From: Roseinatronobacter ekhonensis
Lineage (GTDB): Bacteria > Pseudomonadota > Alphaproteobacteria > Rhodobacterales > Rhodobacteraceae
NCBI RefSeq assembly: GCF_900499075.1
Contig: NZ_UIHC01000005.1
Coordinates: 1 to 64,000, forward strand
DNA: 64,000 nt
Direction of reading: 5' to 3'
Position numbers and translations under genes: made by a program. Below, in pieces: positions 18,985-27,295 of the stretch; the first letter of the stretch is position 1; the number at the start of each line of letters is the position of its first letter. The notes below the pieces were generated by a model. That model ran no database searches. It was not told where the DNA came from and worked only from the letters and a program-made list of their open reading frames with translations.

Positions 18985-19065
18985 CGGCGCGATCCTTTCG
19001 GCTTTATTGCGGCCAGATGGCCGATATCAGACGACACAGGCAAGCGGTTTCAGATCAGGTTCGCG

Positions 19066-20865
19066 TTATGTGTCCTGCTGGTCAGAGCCCGTATAGCGCG
19101 GGAATTCCACTTCGAATACCGCGCCGCCCTCGCCTGGGTTCAGGGCGGTAAGCCGCCCACCGTGATCTTTCACGATACCCGACGAAATGGCCAGCCCCAG
19201 ACCGACCCCCTGCCCTGCAGGCTTGGTGGTGTAGAACGGCTCGAACAGATTGTCGATATCGGCAATCCCCTCACCATTGTCGCGCACGGTCAGTTTGGCA
19301 GTGTCGCCTTGGCTGAGAATGATGTCGATCTGCGGTGCATTGGTGTTCTTGGTTGCATCCACCGCGTTGCGCACAAGGTTCAGGATCACCTGCTCGACGC
19401 GCACGCTATCACCCAGAATCATGACCGGATCGGGGGGGACCGTGCGAACCAACAGCACGCGACTGTCGCGCAAAAGTGGCTCTGTCATGGTCAATGCGTC
19501 GGCCACGCATGTGCGCAAGTCGATGGGTGCGAACGCCTCACCGCCTTTGCGCGCGAAGGATTTCAGTGTCCGCGCGATGGCCCCCATGCGGTCGATCAGG
19601 TCGTCAATCCGCTGGAACGATGCCAATGCTTCTTCGGGGCGCTTGCGTTTCAACAGCAGGCGCGCGCCAGCCAGATAGGTTTTCATCGCCGCCAAGGGTT
19701 GGTTCAGCTCATGGCTGACAGAGGCCGACATCTCGCCCAATGATGCCAGCTTGGAGGATTGCGCCAAGGTCTGCTCTGCGACGGCAAGATCTTTTTGCAT
19801 CCGCACCCGTGCCGCGATTTCACGTTGCAACCGCGCGTTGAGGCCGCGCAGTTCCTCGGATTCGCGTTTGAACACCTCAGATTGCGTGTAGGCACGTCGG
19901 CTTAGGATGTAGAAGGTCAGCGCCAGCAGCAGCGCAAATCCAGTCAGCACAAGCGCCAGTGCCGCATTGACCCGCTCGCGCACCGAATCGTAGCGGGTGA
20001 AGCTGACCAGCTTCCAGCCCCGAAACGGCACGCGCACCTCTGATCGCAACACCGCCTCGCCACGCAGGAACGCATCCGGCGCCGGTTGGGTCCAATCGGT
20101 TGTGGCCCGAAAGGCGCGCGCAATCGCTGACGGTGCATCGCGAATCGCCAGCGCCTCTTCCAGCGAGCGGCCCCGCCAGCGCGGTTCCGTCGCCAGCACA
20201 ATCCGACCGGATGATTCCATCAGTGCCACTGCATCGGCAAAGCCTGCCCAACTGCGTTCGAATTTGGACAGATCGGCCGACACGATGACCACGCCTAACA
20301 CCTCGCGCCCCGACCGCACCGCGCGCGAGAAAGTGAAACTGAACCCCCCGCTATCCAGCTCTCGGGTCTGGAACACGGTATCGGGGGTGCGCCTGGCGTC
20401 GACAAACACCGCGTCAGAACTACGCATGGTGCCAAGGATGTTGCGGTCTGTCGCCCCGACGGTCCGCCCGTTCTGGTCCAGCAATTCGATAGAGGCCGCG
20501 CCGATCTCGTTTTGCAGGTCGATCAGGCGCTGCGAAATGGTCGCGAAATTGCTGTCGCGCAGCGCATCCGCGATCACCGGGTCACGCGCCAGCAACAACG
20601 GCACCACCGAATTTCGCTGCAATTCCGATTGGATATTGCCGGAGTACAGCACAAGCCGAAGCTCTGCCCGGTTGCGGGTGGCTTCGGTGAAATTGGTGGA
20701 TAGCCAGCCGTTCAGAAACCAAGTGCTGACGGCTGCAACCACCACCAAAGCAAACACTGCCGCCCGCCCCCAGAGCGGAATGCCAAGAATGCTGGCACGA
20801 CGGTTGTCCAGATCGGGCGGGGTGATCATGCGCGCAACGATATTGCGATTGCCCCCGGCGCTCAA
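19066..20865 (-). CDS. Sensor histidine kinase, DctB-like
   Basis: A 599-residue membrane kinase. Transmembrane segments at about 33-54 and 300-322 flank a periplasmic double-Cache/PAS-like sensor domain. A short coiled coil (330-370) leads to the H-box SHELNQPLAAMKTY (His385). The N-box NLVRNAVDATKN, G1 DNGEGI, F-box LFEPFYTTKP and G2 GVGLGLAIS are all present, so it should be active. The architecture is that of DctB (C4-dicarboxylate sensing), but the ligand is not provable. The start is a TTG at 20865 with AGGA 9 nt upstream; an ATG at 20829 is the alternative. It lies only 11 bp after purQ and 81 bp before the regulator. Confidence 0.92.
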   Translation of the reverse strand: MSAGGNRNIVARMITPPDLDNRRASILGIPLWGRAAVFALVVVAAVSTWFLNGWLSTNFTEATRNRAELRLVLYSGNIQSELQRNSVVPLLLARDPVIADALRDSNFATISQRLIDLQNEIGAASIELLDQNGRTVGATDRNILGTMRSSDAVFVDARRTPDTVFQTRELDSGGFSFTFSRAVRSGREVLGVVIVSADLSKFERSWAGFADAVALMESSGRIVLATEPRWRGRSLEEALAIRDAPSAIARAFRATTDWTQPAPDAFLRGEAVLRSEVRVPFRGWKLVSFTRYDSVRERVNAALALVLTGFALLLALTFYILSRRAYTQSEVFKRESEELRGLNARLQREIAARVRMQKDLAVAEQTLAQSSKLASLGEMSASVSHELNQPLAAMKTYLAGARLLLKRKRPEEALASFQRIDDLIDRMGAIARTLKSFARKGGEAFAPIDLRTCVADALTMTEPLLRDSRVLLVRTVPPDPVMILGDSVRVEQVILNLVRNAVDATKNTNAPQIDIILSQGDTAKLTVRDNGEGIADIDNLFEPFYTTKPAGQGVGLGLAISSGIVKDHGGRLTALNPGEGGAVFEVEFPRYTGSDQQDT

Positions 20866-20876
20866 GTCGGGTGTTC

Positions 20877-21545
20877 CTAGCCGGGCACGAAAGCGCCGAT
20901 AAGGCCGGCAAAGAGCGCGCGGCCATCAGCACTACCCTGCGCAGCATCCAGCGCGCGTTCGGGATGTGGCATCATGCCCAGCACGCGACGGTTTTCCGAA
21001 AGGATGCCGGCAATATCACCGTCAGAGCCGTTCGGGTTCTGGGCATAGGTGAACGCCACGCGCCCCTCGCCTCGCAACCGCGCGAGTGTATCGGCATCGG
21101 TGGTATAATTGCCGTCATGGTGCGCCACGGGAATGGTGATCTGCGCATCTGCGCCATATTCAGACGTGAAATCGCTTTCGACAGAGGTCACGTTCAGGGC
21201 AACCGGCTTGCAAACGAATTTCAGCCCGGCATTGCGCAGAAGCGCACCGGGCAAGAGGCCCATTTCCAGAAGCACCTGAAAGCCGTTACAGATACCCAGA
21301 ACGTAGCCACCGGCCTGCGCATGCGCGGCAATTGCACTCCCGATGGGCGAGTGCGCGGCAATCGCGCCGCATCGCAGGTAGTCGCCGTAAGAGAACCCGC
21401 CGGGCAGGCCGACCACATCCACGCCCGCAGGCAGGGCGGTATCCTTGTGCCAGACGCGCACCACCTCTGCGCCAGCCTGTTCGAAGGCGACAGCCAGATC
21501 ACGGTCGCAATTCGACCCGGGAAACGTAATGACAGCGGCTTTCAT
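20877..21545 (-). CDS. purQ: Phosphoribosylformylglycinamidine synthase, glutaminase subunit
   Basis: Class I glutamine amidotransferase subunit of FGAM synthase (purine synthesis step 4), supplying ammonia to PurL with PurS. It is 222 residues, starting [16 protein letters not shown]. The nucleophile is in [18 protein letters not shown] and the His-Glu pair in MMPHPERA. It works with purS, 8 bp upstream. purL is not in the window. It is probably in one transcript with purC and purS, and continues into the sensor kinase. Confidence 0.97.
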   Translation of the reverse strand: MKAAVITFPGSNCDRDLAVAFEQAGAEVVRVWHKDTALPAGVDVVGLPGGFSYGDYLRCGAIAAHSPIGSAIAAHAQAGGYVLGICNGFQVLLEMGLLPGALLRNAGLKFVCKPVALNVTSVESDFTSEYGADAQITIPVAHHDGNYTTDADTLARLRGEGRVAFTYAQNPNGSDGDIAGILSENRRVLGMMPHPERALDAAQGSADGRALFAGLIGAFVPG

Positions 21546-21553
21546 ATGACGGC

Positions 21554-21799
21554 TTACCCTTGCACCGGTTCCAGCGAGTAGCTCTCGATCGCCGTGTTGG
21601 CGAGCAGCTTTTCACACATCTGGCGTGCCTGTTCCTCTGCGCGGACGGGGTCTGTTTCCGTCAGGTCCAACTCGATCATCTTGCCTTGGCGGACCTTGTT
21701 CACACCTTCGAACCCGAGCGAGCCGAGCGCGTGGCGCACCGCCTCTCCTTGTGGGTCCAGAACGCCGGATTTCAGGGTGACGATGACACGCATTTTCAT
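21554..21799 (-). CDS. purS: Phosphoribosylformylglycinamidine synthase subunit PurS
   Basis: Small structural subunit that bridges PurL and PurQ in the three-part FGAM synthase. It is 81 residues, the normal size, with the characteristic [19 protein letters not shown] and ending in a [16 protein letters not shown] segment. It lies between purC (15 bp upstream) and purQ (8 bp downstream) on the same strand. Confidence 0.97.
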   Translation of the reverse strand: MKMRVIVTLKSGVLDPQGEAVRHALGSLGFEGVNKVRQGKMIELDLTETDPVRAEEQARQMCEKLLANTAIESYSLEPVQG

Positions 21800-21814
21800 G
21801 GAACTGGCTACCTT

Positions 21815-22576
21815 TTAATTCATCAACTTGGGTTTGGTCATGGGGGTCGCGTTGCGCGGCATCACGCCAAGGCGGCGCGCCACTTCGGAATAGGCATCTG
21901 TCAGGCTGCCAAGGTCGCGCCGAAACACGTCCTTGTCGAGTTTCTGGCCGGTCTTGATGTCCCACAGGCGGCACGAATCGGGGCTGATCTCGTCAGCCAC
22001 GACAAGGCGCTGCATATCGCCCTCATACTGCCGCCCGATTTCGATTTTAAAATCGACCAAAGTGATTCCCACGGCCAGCATGATCCCTGACAGGAAATCG
22101 TTCACCCGCACCGCAAGCGAGACCATATCATCCAGATCCTGATGGCTGGCCCAGTTGAAGGCAAGGATCTGGTCCTCGCTGACAAGCGGATCACCCAGCT
22201 TGTCGTCCTTGTAATAGAATTCGATAATGGGGCGTGGCAGGCGGGTGCCTTCCTCTATGCCCAGCCGTTTCGACATGGACCCGGCGGCGATATTGCGCAC
22301 GACCACTTCCAGTGGAATGATCTCTACCGACCGGATAAGCTGCTCGCGCATGTTGATACGCTTGATAAAATGCGTCGGCACCCCGATCTGGTTCAGCCCG
22401 GACATGACGAATTCCGACAGCATGTTGTTCAACACGCCCTTGCCGTCGATCACGTCCCGCTTCTCGGCATTGAAAGCGGTGGCGTCGTCCTTGAAATACT
22501 GCACCAATGTGCCCGGCTCGGGGCCCTCATAGAGAATCTTGGCTTTGCCCTCATAAACTTTCGTGCGGCGTGCCAT
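21815..22576 (-). CDS. purC: SAICAR synthetase
   Basis: Phosphoribosylaminoimidazole-succinocarboxamide synthase, ATP-dependent ligation of aspartate to CAIR in purine synthesis. It is 253 residues, starting [18 protein letters not shown]. Hallmarks are the LPLEVVVRN-like [15 protein letters not shown], the [10 protein letters not shown] motif and [12 protein letters not shown]. The ATG at 22576 matches the family start. A well-spaced promoter lies ~50 bp upstream. It is the first gene of purC-purS-purQ. Confidence 0.97.
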   Translation of the reverse strand: MARRTKVYEGKAKILYEGPEPGTLVQYFKDDATAFNAEKRDVIDGKGVLNNMLSEFVMSGLNQIGVPTHFIKRINMREQLIRSVEIIPLEVVVRNIAAGSMSKRLGIEEGTRLPRPIIEFYYKDDKLGDPLVSEDQILAFNWASHQDLDDMVSLAVRVNDFLSGIMLAVGITLVDFKIEIGRQYEGDMQRLVVADEISPDSCRLWDIKTGQKLDKDVFRRDLGSLTDAYSEVARRLGVMPRNATPMTKPKLMN

Positions 22577-22627
22577 CGACATTCTCCAACAGGTGCTGCA
22601 CCGCGATATGCGGTGTGGTCTGGCGTG

Positions 22628-22656
22628 CCTATACTCCAGCGTGGGCGCGGTCGCAA
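22628..22656 (-). promoter_or_regulatory. Predicted purC promoter
   Basis: TTGCGA, 17 bp, TATAGG on the minus strand, giving a transcript start near 22621 and a leader of about 45 nt. It is likely to drive purC-purS-purQ and possibly the kinase that follows. Confidence 0.55.
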
Positions 22657-22691
22657 GCAAAGCCGTTCGCGGTCTCTGCCCCTGTTTAACC

Positions 22692-22720
22692 TTGCAGCAC
22701 GGCGCCCCAGTGGGCATATG
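22692..22720 (+). promoter_or_regulatory. Predicted promoter of the ATPase zeta gene
   Basis: TTGCAG, 17 bp, CATATG on the plus strand, 35 bp before the ATG at 22756. It has a moderate -10 match. Confidence 0.4.
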
Positions 22721-22755
22721 TTACGCAACGCCACACAAACCGATGAGGGCCCGCC

Positions 22756-23067
22756 ATGTCCACCTTCGATAACCGCGAACGCGCGTTCGAAAACAAATAC
22801 GCACATGATGCAGAAATGCAGTTCAAGGCCATCGCGCGCCGCAACAAAAAGCTGGGCCTGTGGGCCGCGGGCGTTTTGGGCAAATCGGGCGATGACGCCG
22901 AATCCTACGCGATGGACGTGATCCGCTCTGATTTCGAGGAAGCTGGCCACGAAGACGTGTTCCGCAAGGTTGCCGCAGATCTGGGCGACAAGGCGGACGA
23001 AGCGATGATCCGCACCAAGATGGCCGAACTGTTGGCAGAGGCCAAAGCAGAACTGGCCGAAGGGTAA
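22756..23067 (+). CDS. DUF1476 protein: F1-ATPase zeta inhibitor subunit homologue
   Basis: A 103-residue, highly charged, helical protein of the DUF1476 family. Members of this family in Paracoccus and relatives were identified as the zeta subunit, a natural inhibitor that binds F1-ATPase and blocks ATP hydrolysis. The N-terminal inhibitory segment (MSTFDNRERAFENKYAHDAE) is well conserved here. It is followed by the four-helix part ARRNKKLGLWAAGVLGKSG and a Glu/Ala-rich end. It is divergent from purC with its own promoter. No atp operon is adjacent, which is usual for this gene. Confidence 0.93.
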   Translation: MSTFDNRERAFENKYAHDAEMQFKAIARRNKKLGLWAAGVLGKSGDDAESYAMDVIRSDFEEAGHEDVFRKVAADLGDKADEAMIRTKMAELLAEAKAELAEG

Positions 23068-23168
23068 ATCACCCACAGAACAGTTTGCGTTTGATCTGCG
23101 CCCCCGCTTTGCGCTAAGCGCGCCCTGATACGGGGCGCGGATGTCCCTGATACGATGGGACCGAACAT

Positions 23169-24191
23169 ATGACTGACGCGCTGACAGAGCTTCTTGCAAC
23201 CCGCGACTGGCTTTTGGCCGATGGCGCGACCGGCACCAACCTGTTCAACATGGGACTGCAATCGGGCGATGCGCCCGAATTGTGGAATGCCGACGAACCC
23301 GAGAAAATCCGCACGCTTTACCGTGGCGCGGTCGATGCCGGCTCTGACCTGTTCCTGACCAACACATTCGGCGGCAATGCCAGCCGTCTGAAACTGCATT
23401 CCGCCGAAGCACGCGTGCACGAATTGAACCGCCTTGGCGCGGAACTTGGGCGCGAGGTGGCCGACGCATCGGGGCGGCGTGTGATCGTCGCCGGGTCCAT
23501 CGGGCCGACGGGCGAGATCATGGCCCCGATGGGCAGCCTGACCCATGCGCTCGCGGTCGAGATGTTCCACGAACAAGCCGAGGGGCTGAAAGCTGGCGGT
23601 GCAGATGTGTTATGGGTGGAAACCATTTCCGCCTCTGAGGAATACAAGGCCGCCGCCGAAGCCGCCGCGCTGGCCGGTATGCCATGGTGCGGCACGATGA
23701 GCTTTGACACCGCCGGGCGCACCATGATGGGCCTGACCTCTGCGGCGATGGCGCAAATGGTCGACAAGCTGGCCCACAAACCGCTGGCCTTTGGCGCGAA
23801 TTGCGGGGTGGGCGCGTCGGACCTGTTGCGCACGGTGCTGGGCTTTGTCGATACAGGCACCAGCATGCCCATCATTGCCAAGGGCAATGCGGGCATTCCG
23901 AAATATGTTGACGGGCACATCCATTATGACGGCACGCCGGACCTGATGGCCGATTACGCCGTGCTGGCGCGCGATTGCGGCGCACGTATCATCGGGGGAT
24001 GCTGTGGCACCATGCCCGACCACTTGCGCGCGATGCGCGAAGCACTGGAAACCCGCGCTGCCGGACCCCGCCCCGATCTGGAGACGATCAAGACACGGAT
24101 CGGCGGGTTTTCGTCTGCCGTGGACGGGACCGAAGCCGATGGCCCCGACACACCCGCCCGTCGTGGCAACCGCCGCCGCCGCGAGAGCTAA
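23169..24191 (+). CDS. bmt: Homocysteine S-methyltransferase (Bmt / MetH N-domain type)
   Basis: A 340-residue zinc-dependent homocysteine methyltransferase equal to the first module of MetH. It has the N-terminal LLADGATGTNLF and the GSIGPTGEIMAPMG segment. The three zinc cysteines are in GANCGVG (near 220) and IIGGCCGTMPDHLRAM. A basic tail follows. It is often annotated as betaine-homocysteine methyltransferase. The adjacent corrinoid-protein gene and the absence of folate- and B12-binding modules here suggest that it uses a methyl-corrinoid partner, as part of a split methionine synthase. Confidence in the chemistry is high and in the methyl donor moderate. Confidence 0.9.
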   Translation: MTDALTELLATRDWLLADGATGTNLFNMGLQSGDAPELWNADEPEKIRTLYRGAVDAGSDLFLTNTFGGNASRLKLHSAEARVHELNRLGAELGREVADASGRRVIVAGSIGPTGEIMAPMGSLTHALAVEMFHEQAEGLKAGGADVLWVETISASEEYKAAAEAAALAGMPWCGTMSFDTAGRTMMGLTSAAMAQMVDKLAHKPLAFGANCGVGASDLLRTVLGFVDTGTSMPIIAKGNAGIPKYVDGHIHYDGTPDLMADYAVLARDCGARIIGGCCGTMPDHLRAMREALETRAAGPRPDLETIKTRIGGFSSAVDGTEADGPDTPARRGNRRRRES

Positions 24192-24348
24192 GATTTCGAG
24201 GCCTTTTGGTGACGATCCGGTCGGTATGGTCGCCAAGCCCCGCGCCTAGGTCGCAAATGGACGTGTCCGGCGCGACAAAATGTCTGAAACCCTGAGCAAC
24301 AGTCCAGCCCGCGCGCCCAAAAGCGCGGCGTTTCAAGAGGTGCCTTCC

Positions 24349-25050
24349 ATGTCTGATGAAGAAGAAATCATTCTGGCCGATCTGTCTGACGACGAACTTG
24401 TCGAACAGATGATGGACGATCTTTACGACGGGTTGCGCGAAGAGATCGAGGAATCGGTTCGCATCTTGCTGGATCGCGGCTGGACGCCCTACGACATTCT
24501 GACCAAGGCGCTGGTCGCGGGCATGACCATCGTCGGTCATGATTTCCGTGATGGGATCCTTTTCGTTCCCGAAGTGCTGCTGGCCGCCAATGCGATGAAG
24601 GGCGGCATGGCAATCCTCAAGCCGCTTCTGGTCGAAACCGGCGCGCCGCGCATGGGCAAGATGGTGATCGGGACCGTCAAGGGCGACATCCATGACATCG
24701 GCAAGAACCTTGTCGCGATGATGATGGAAGGCGCCGGATTCGAGGTCGTCGACATGGGCATCAACAACGCGGTCGAGGCATATCTGGAAATGCTGGAACG
24801 CGAACAGCCCGATATTCTGGGTATGTCGGCGCTGCTGACAACCACGATGCCCTATATGAAGGTCGTGATTGATACGCTGGCCGCAAAGGGTCTGCGCGAC
24901 GAGTATATCGTGCTGGTGGGCGGTGCGCCGCTGAACGAGGAATTTGGCCGCGCCATCGGTGCCGATGCCTATTGCCGCGATGCCGCCGTGGCGGTGGAAA
25001 CGGCAAAGACACTGGTCGCGCGCAAACACAACCAGATGGCCGCGAACTGA
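24349..25050 (+). CDS. Methyltransferase cognate corrinoid (B12-binding) protein
   Basis: A 233-residue protein made of a MetH-like four-helix cap (about residues 20-100) and a Rossmann cobalamin-binding domain. The cobalt-ligand motif is KGDIHDIGKNLVAMM (D-x-H-x-x-G), followed by the conserved SALLTTTMPYM and GGAPLNEEFGRAIGAD. It carries the methyl group between methyltransferases. It lies 157 bp after bmt on the same strand and likely accepts methyl from a pterin-binding protein encoded elsewhere. The ATG at 24349 has AAGAGG 8 nt upstream; an ATG at 24280 would add a non-conserved tail. A strong terminator follows. Confidence 0.93.
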   Translation: MSDEEEIILADLSDDELVEQMMDDLYDGLREEIEESVRILLDRGWTPYDILTKALVAGMTIVGHDFRDGILFVPEVLLAANAMKGGMAILKPLLVETGAPRMGKMVIGTVKGDIHDIGKNLVAMMMEGAGFEVVDMGINNAVEAYLEMLEREQPDILGMSALLTTTMPYMKVVIDTLAAKGLRDEYIVLVGGAPLNEEFGRAIGADAYCRDAAVAVETAKTLVARKHNQMAAN

Positions 25051-25099
25051 GCCAGACCAAGATTTTGCGCCTTGCCCTGCGGGCAAGCGCGCCGCGGGA

Positions 25100-25130
25100 G
25101 CGCGGGGCCGAAACGGCCCCGCGCCCTTTT
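25100..25130 (+). terminator. Intrinsic terminator after the bmt-corrinoid pair
   Basis: A perfect 11-bp GC stem (gcgcggggccg/cggccccgcgc) with an AAA loop is followed by CCTTTT. It ends the transcript 50 nt after the corrinoid-protein stop. Confidence 0.85.
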
Positions 25131-25204
25131 CGCATCCCGTTCAGGCCGGATTTTTGACCGATGGCGCGCCATGAGTATTTGGGGCAAGATGAAGCTGGGA
25201 AGGA

Positions 25205-25855
25205 CTAGAACGGCACCGGCGCGCTGACCGTTAGCCCCCGCCCGCCATCTGGATGGCGCAACCGCAATTCCCGCGAATGGAGCATAAGGCGCGGAAACGC
25301 ACCGGCCTGCCCGCTTGCGTAAAACGGATCGCCCAGGATTGGGTGGCCGATGGCCAGCATATGCACCCGAAGCTGGTGGCTGCGCCCCGTCAGGGGCATA
25401 AGCCGCAAGCGCGATCCATATATGTCATGGCGGATCAGCGCCCAGTCGGTTTGGGCTGCGCGGCCGGTTTCATGGCAAACCATCTGGCGCGGGCGGTTGT
25501 CCCAGTCGACAATAAGGGGCAGATCAACCCGCCCCTGACGTTCCGTGACCTGCCCCCAGACCTGCGCGATGTATTGCTTTCGGGTCTGCCGTTTTTCGAA
25601 TTGTAGTCCAAGATGCCGCTGCGCCACCGGGCTGCGCGCAAAGACAATCACGCCCGATGTGTCGCGGTCCAGCCGATGGACAAGAAGCGCTTCGGGGAAA
25701 ACCGACTGGACCCGCGCGATCAGGCAATCGGCCAGATGCGGACCGCGCCCCGGCACGGATAGCAGGCCCGCCGGTTTGTCGATGAACAGCAGTTCATGAT
25801 CCTCGTGCAGGATGACAAGGTCGTCCTGCGGCGGCTGATACGGGGTGTCAATCAT
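25205..25855 (-). CDS. rluA: RluA-family pseudouridine synthase
   Basis: Pseudouridine synthase of the RluA/RsuA superfamily, 216 residues, the size of E. coli RluA, which modifies 23S rRNA U746 and tRNA U32. The catalytic motif HRLDRDTSGVIVFA (Asp near residue 65) is intact. GRAAQTDW, LTGRSHQLRVHM and HSRELRLRHP are also family motifs. There is no S4 domain, as expected for RluA rather than RluC/D. The ATG at 25855 is preferred because the upstream open frame is non-conserved and runs into the divergent YbjN gene's promoter region. The exact RNA target is inferred only from size. Confidence 0.92.
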   Translation of the reverse strand: MIDTPYQPPQDDLVILHEDHELLFIDKPAGLLSVPGRGPHLADCLIARVQSVFPEALLVHRLDRDTSGVIVFARSPVAQRHLGLQFEKRQTRKQYIAQVWGQVTERQGRVDLPLIVDWDNRPRQMVCHETGRAAQTDWALIRHDIYGSRLRLMPLTGRSHQLRVHMLAIGHPILGDPFYASGQAGAFPRLMLHSRELRLRHPDGGRGLTVSAPVPF

Positions 25856-25959
25856 GTGCCGGGTGTGCCGAAAACAGGCGGACGGCACAAGCCCGCGATC
25901 TTGATCGTTGCCAGAAAGGGCGGATGCGGTATGCTGCCGCAATACCCATGGAGAGACAC

Positions 25960-26424
25960 ATGACCGCCTTCGCAAAGATCTTGACACTTTCGACGCTGGC
26001 GCTGGCGCCCGCAGCATCTGGTGCACAAACCTTGCTCGACGCAAGCGACCCTGAAGCGATTGCCGCCATTGCGCGGGGCTACGGGGCGGTAGAGGTCACA
26101 TCGGACGCCGTGGGTGACCCGATGCTGCGCGGCCGAATGGACGGCACGCAATATCTGGTCCTGTTCTATGGCTGCGAAAACGGTCGGAACTGCACGAATA
26201 TCCAATTCCGCGCGGCTTGGGTGAATACGGGGGCCGTAACGCAGAACACCATACAAGCCTGGAACAACGACAACCGCTTCGGCAAAGCGACGCTGGACGC
26301 AGAAAACGACCCGGTCATCCAGTGGGATGTCAATCTGTTCGGCGGCGTGAGCCGCGCCAATCTGGACGACACGTTCGATTGGTGGCGCGTGGTTCTCGAC
26401 GGCTTCACCGACCACTTGGAATAA
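25960..26424 (+). CDS. Exported YbjN-domain protein
   Basis: A 154-residue protein with a signal peptide (MTAFAKILTLSTLALAPAASGAQ, cleavage after GA-Q or nearby) and a YbjN domain (about 35-150). The domain shows GYGAVEVTSDAVGDPMLRG, the FYGCENGRNCTNIQFRA cysteine pair and the WN-NRFGKATLD segment. Proteins of this type are periplasmic sensory-transduction-like proteins of unknown role in Rhodobacterales. GGAGA 5-9 nt before the ATG supports the start. It is divergent from the RluA gene and convergent with the lipoprotein gene 13 bp away. Confidence 0.88.
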   Translation: MTAFAKILTLSTLALAPAASGAQTLLDASDPEAIAAIARGYGAVEVTSDAVGDPMLRGRMDGTQYLVLFYGCENGRNCTNIQFRAAWVNTGAVTQNTIQAWNNDNRFGKATLDAENDPVIQWDVNLFGGVSRANLDDTFDWWRVVLDGFTDHLE

Positions 26425-26437
26425 GCGCGACTGACGT

Positions 26438-27073
26438 TCAGAGCCGGGCCTGCACCGAATACACCTGCGTGTTGATGTCCGGCGCGTCGTAATGCAATTC
26501 CCGCGTGATAACGCCAGGCTTTGCCGCGATTTGCTCCATCAAACGGTGCGGATAATACCCTGACTGCAGATCTTCAAACCCCGGCAACTCGCGCAAGATG
26601 GCAATTGTGGACACCGCACAATGGGCCGCAGGCACTGGGCCTGCTTCTGTCGCCAATTGCTTGGCGCGCAGCGCAGTTTCCATAGACACGGGTATGCGCT
26701 GCACAACGGTGTAATGAGTTTCGCGGGTGTGGCTCAGATAGAAAGAGGCGCCGACTCGGGGTGTGATCCCGTAATGCAGGTCATTTCGTTCCGGCACATC
26801 GGGGAGCTTCCAGCTTCCGGCCGGATCAAAGAGCACACGTTCATCCGCGTTGATAAACAGGGCTGTATGGTCACCGCGCTTGGAGCGGTAGTTCATGACA
26901 GTGATGATGGTCAGTTCGGGTCGTCCGCCATGCGCATAGCGCGCGGCCTGTACCGCGTCATCCGGGGCCCAGACCCGTTCGCCTGCGCAGGCCGCCAATG
27001 TAAAAACCGCCAGCACCATCAGCGCCAGGGCGCGAAGCTGCGGCACCATCTGCCGCACAACCATTACCTGCAT
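26438..27073 (-). CDS. Conserved lipoprotein of unknown function
   Basis: A 211-residue protein with a lipoprotein signal peptide: a hydrophobic segment LRALALMVLAVFTLAAC with the lipobox Cys near residue 28. The mature part has a WAPDDAVQAARYAHGG segment, a HTALFINADERVLFDPAGSW segment and a Cys in HCAVSTIAILRELPGF. The arrangement resembles a papain-like (NlpC/P60-type) Cys-His pairing, but I cannot assign activity. The ATG at 27073 has AGGAAA at the right distance. It lies 29 bp downstream of the cox subunit IV gene on the same strand. Confidence 0.82.
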   Translation of the reverse strand: MQVMVVRQMVPQLRALALMVLAVFTLAACAGERVWAPDDAVQAARYAHGGRPELTIITVMNYRSKRGDHTALFINADERVLFDPAGSWKLPDVPERNDLHYGITPRVGASFYLSHTRETHYTVVQRIPVSMETALRAKQLATEAGPVPAAHCAVSTIAILRELPGFEDLQSGYYPHRLMEQIAAKPGVITRELHYDAPDINTQVYSVQARL

Positions 27074-27102
27074 GACGTTTCCTGTCTGGTTCCCGCGACG
27101 GG

Positions 27103-27237
27103 TCAGCCGTTGACCAGCGCGATGAAGATCAGAACGCCAATGCTGATACCAGCCCCCCAAGTCACCATGCGCATGAAACCATCAAAGGTCTTTTGCTGGG
27201 TCGTGGTGTCCATTTTACCGTGTTCATGGTCAGCCAT
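27103..27237 (-). CDS. aa3-type cytochrome c oxidase subunit IV
   Basis: A 44-residue single-helix protein, MADHEHGKMDTTTQQKTFDG and so on, ending in a transmembrane segment WGAGISIGVLIFIALVNG. This matches the bacterial aa3 oxidase subunit IV of Paracoccus/Rhodobacter, a structural subunit that is not needed for catalysis. The His/Asp/Glu-rich N-terminus and the QKTF-GF motif before the helix are typical. The short gene is easily missed because the frame stays open upstream. Other cox genes are absent here, as is common for this gene. Confidence 0.9.
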   Translation of the reverse strand: MADHEHGKMDTTTQQKTFDGFMRMVTWGAGISIGVLIFIALVNG

Positions 27238-27295
27238 GTCACATTCTCCATGTTCGCGTATATGAAGTGTCAAATACCCCATCGGTCGGGGGCTG

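Noticed and set aside
17596-19743. Long plus-strand open frame opposite the two-component genes
   Set aside because: It spans two genuine minus-strand genes and their gap, and its sequence shows no family features.
24192-24348. Possible SAM or SAH riboswitch before the corrinoid-protein gene
   Set aside because: I searched by eye for the known SAM-II, SAH and SAM/SAH core patterns and did not find them.
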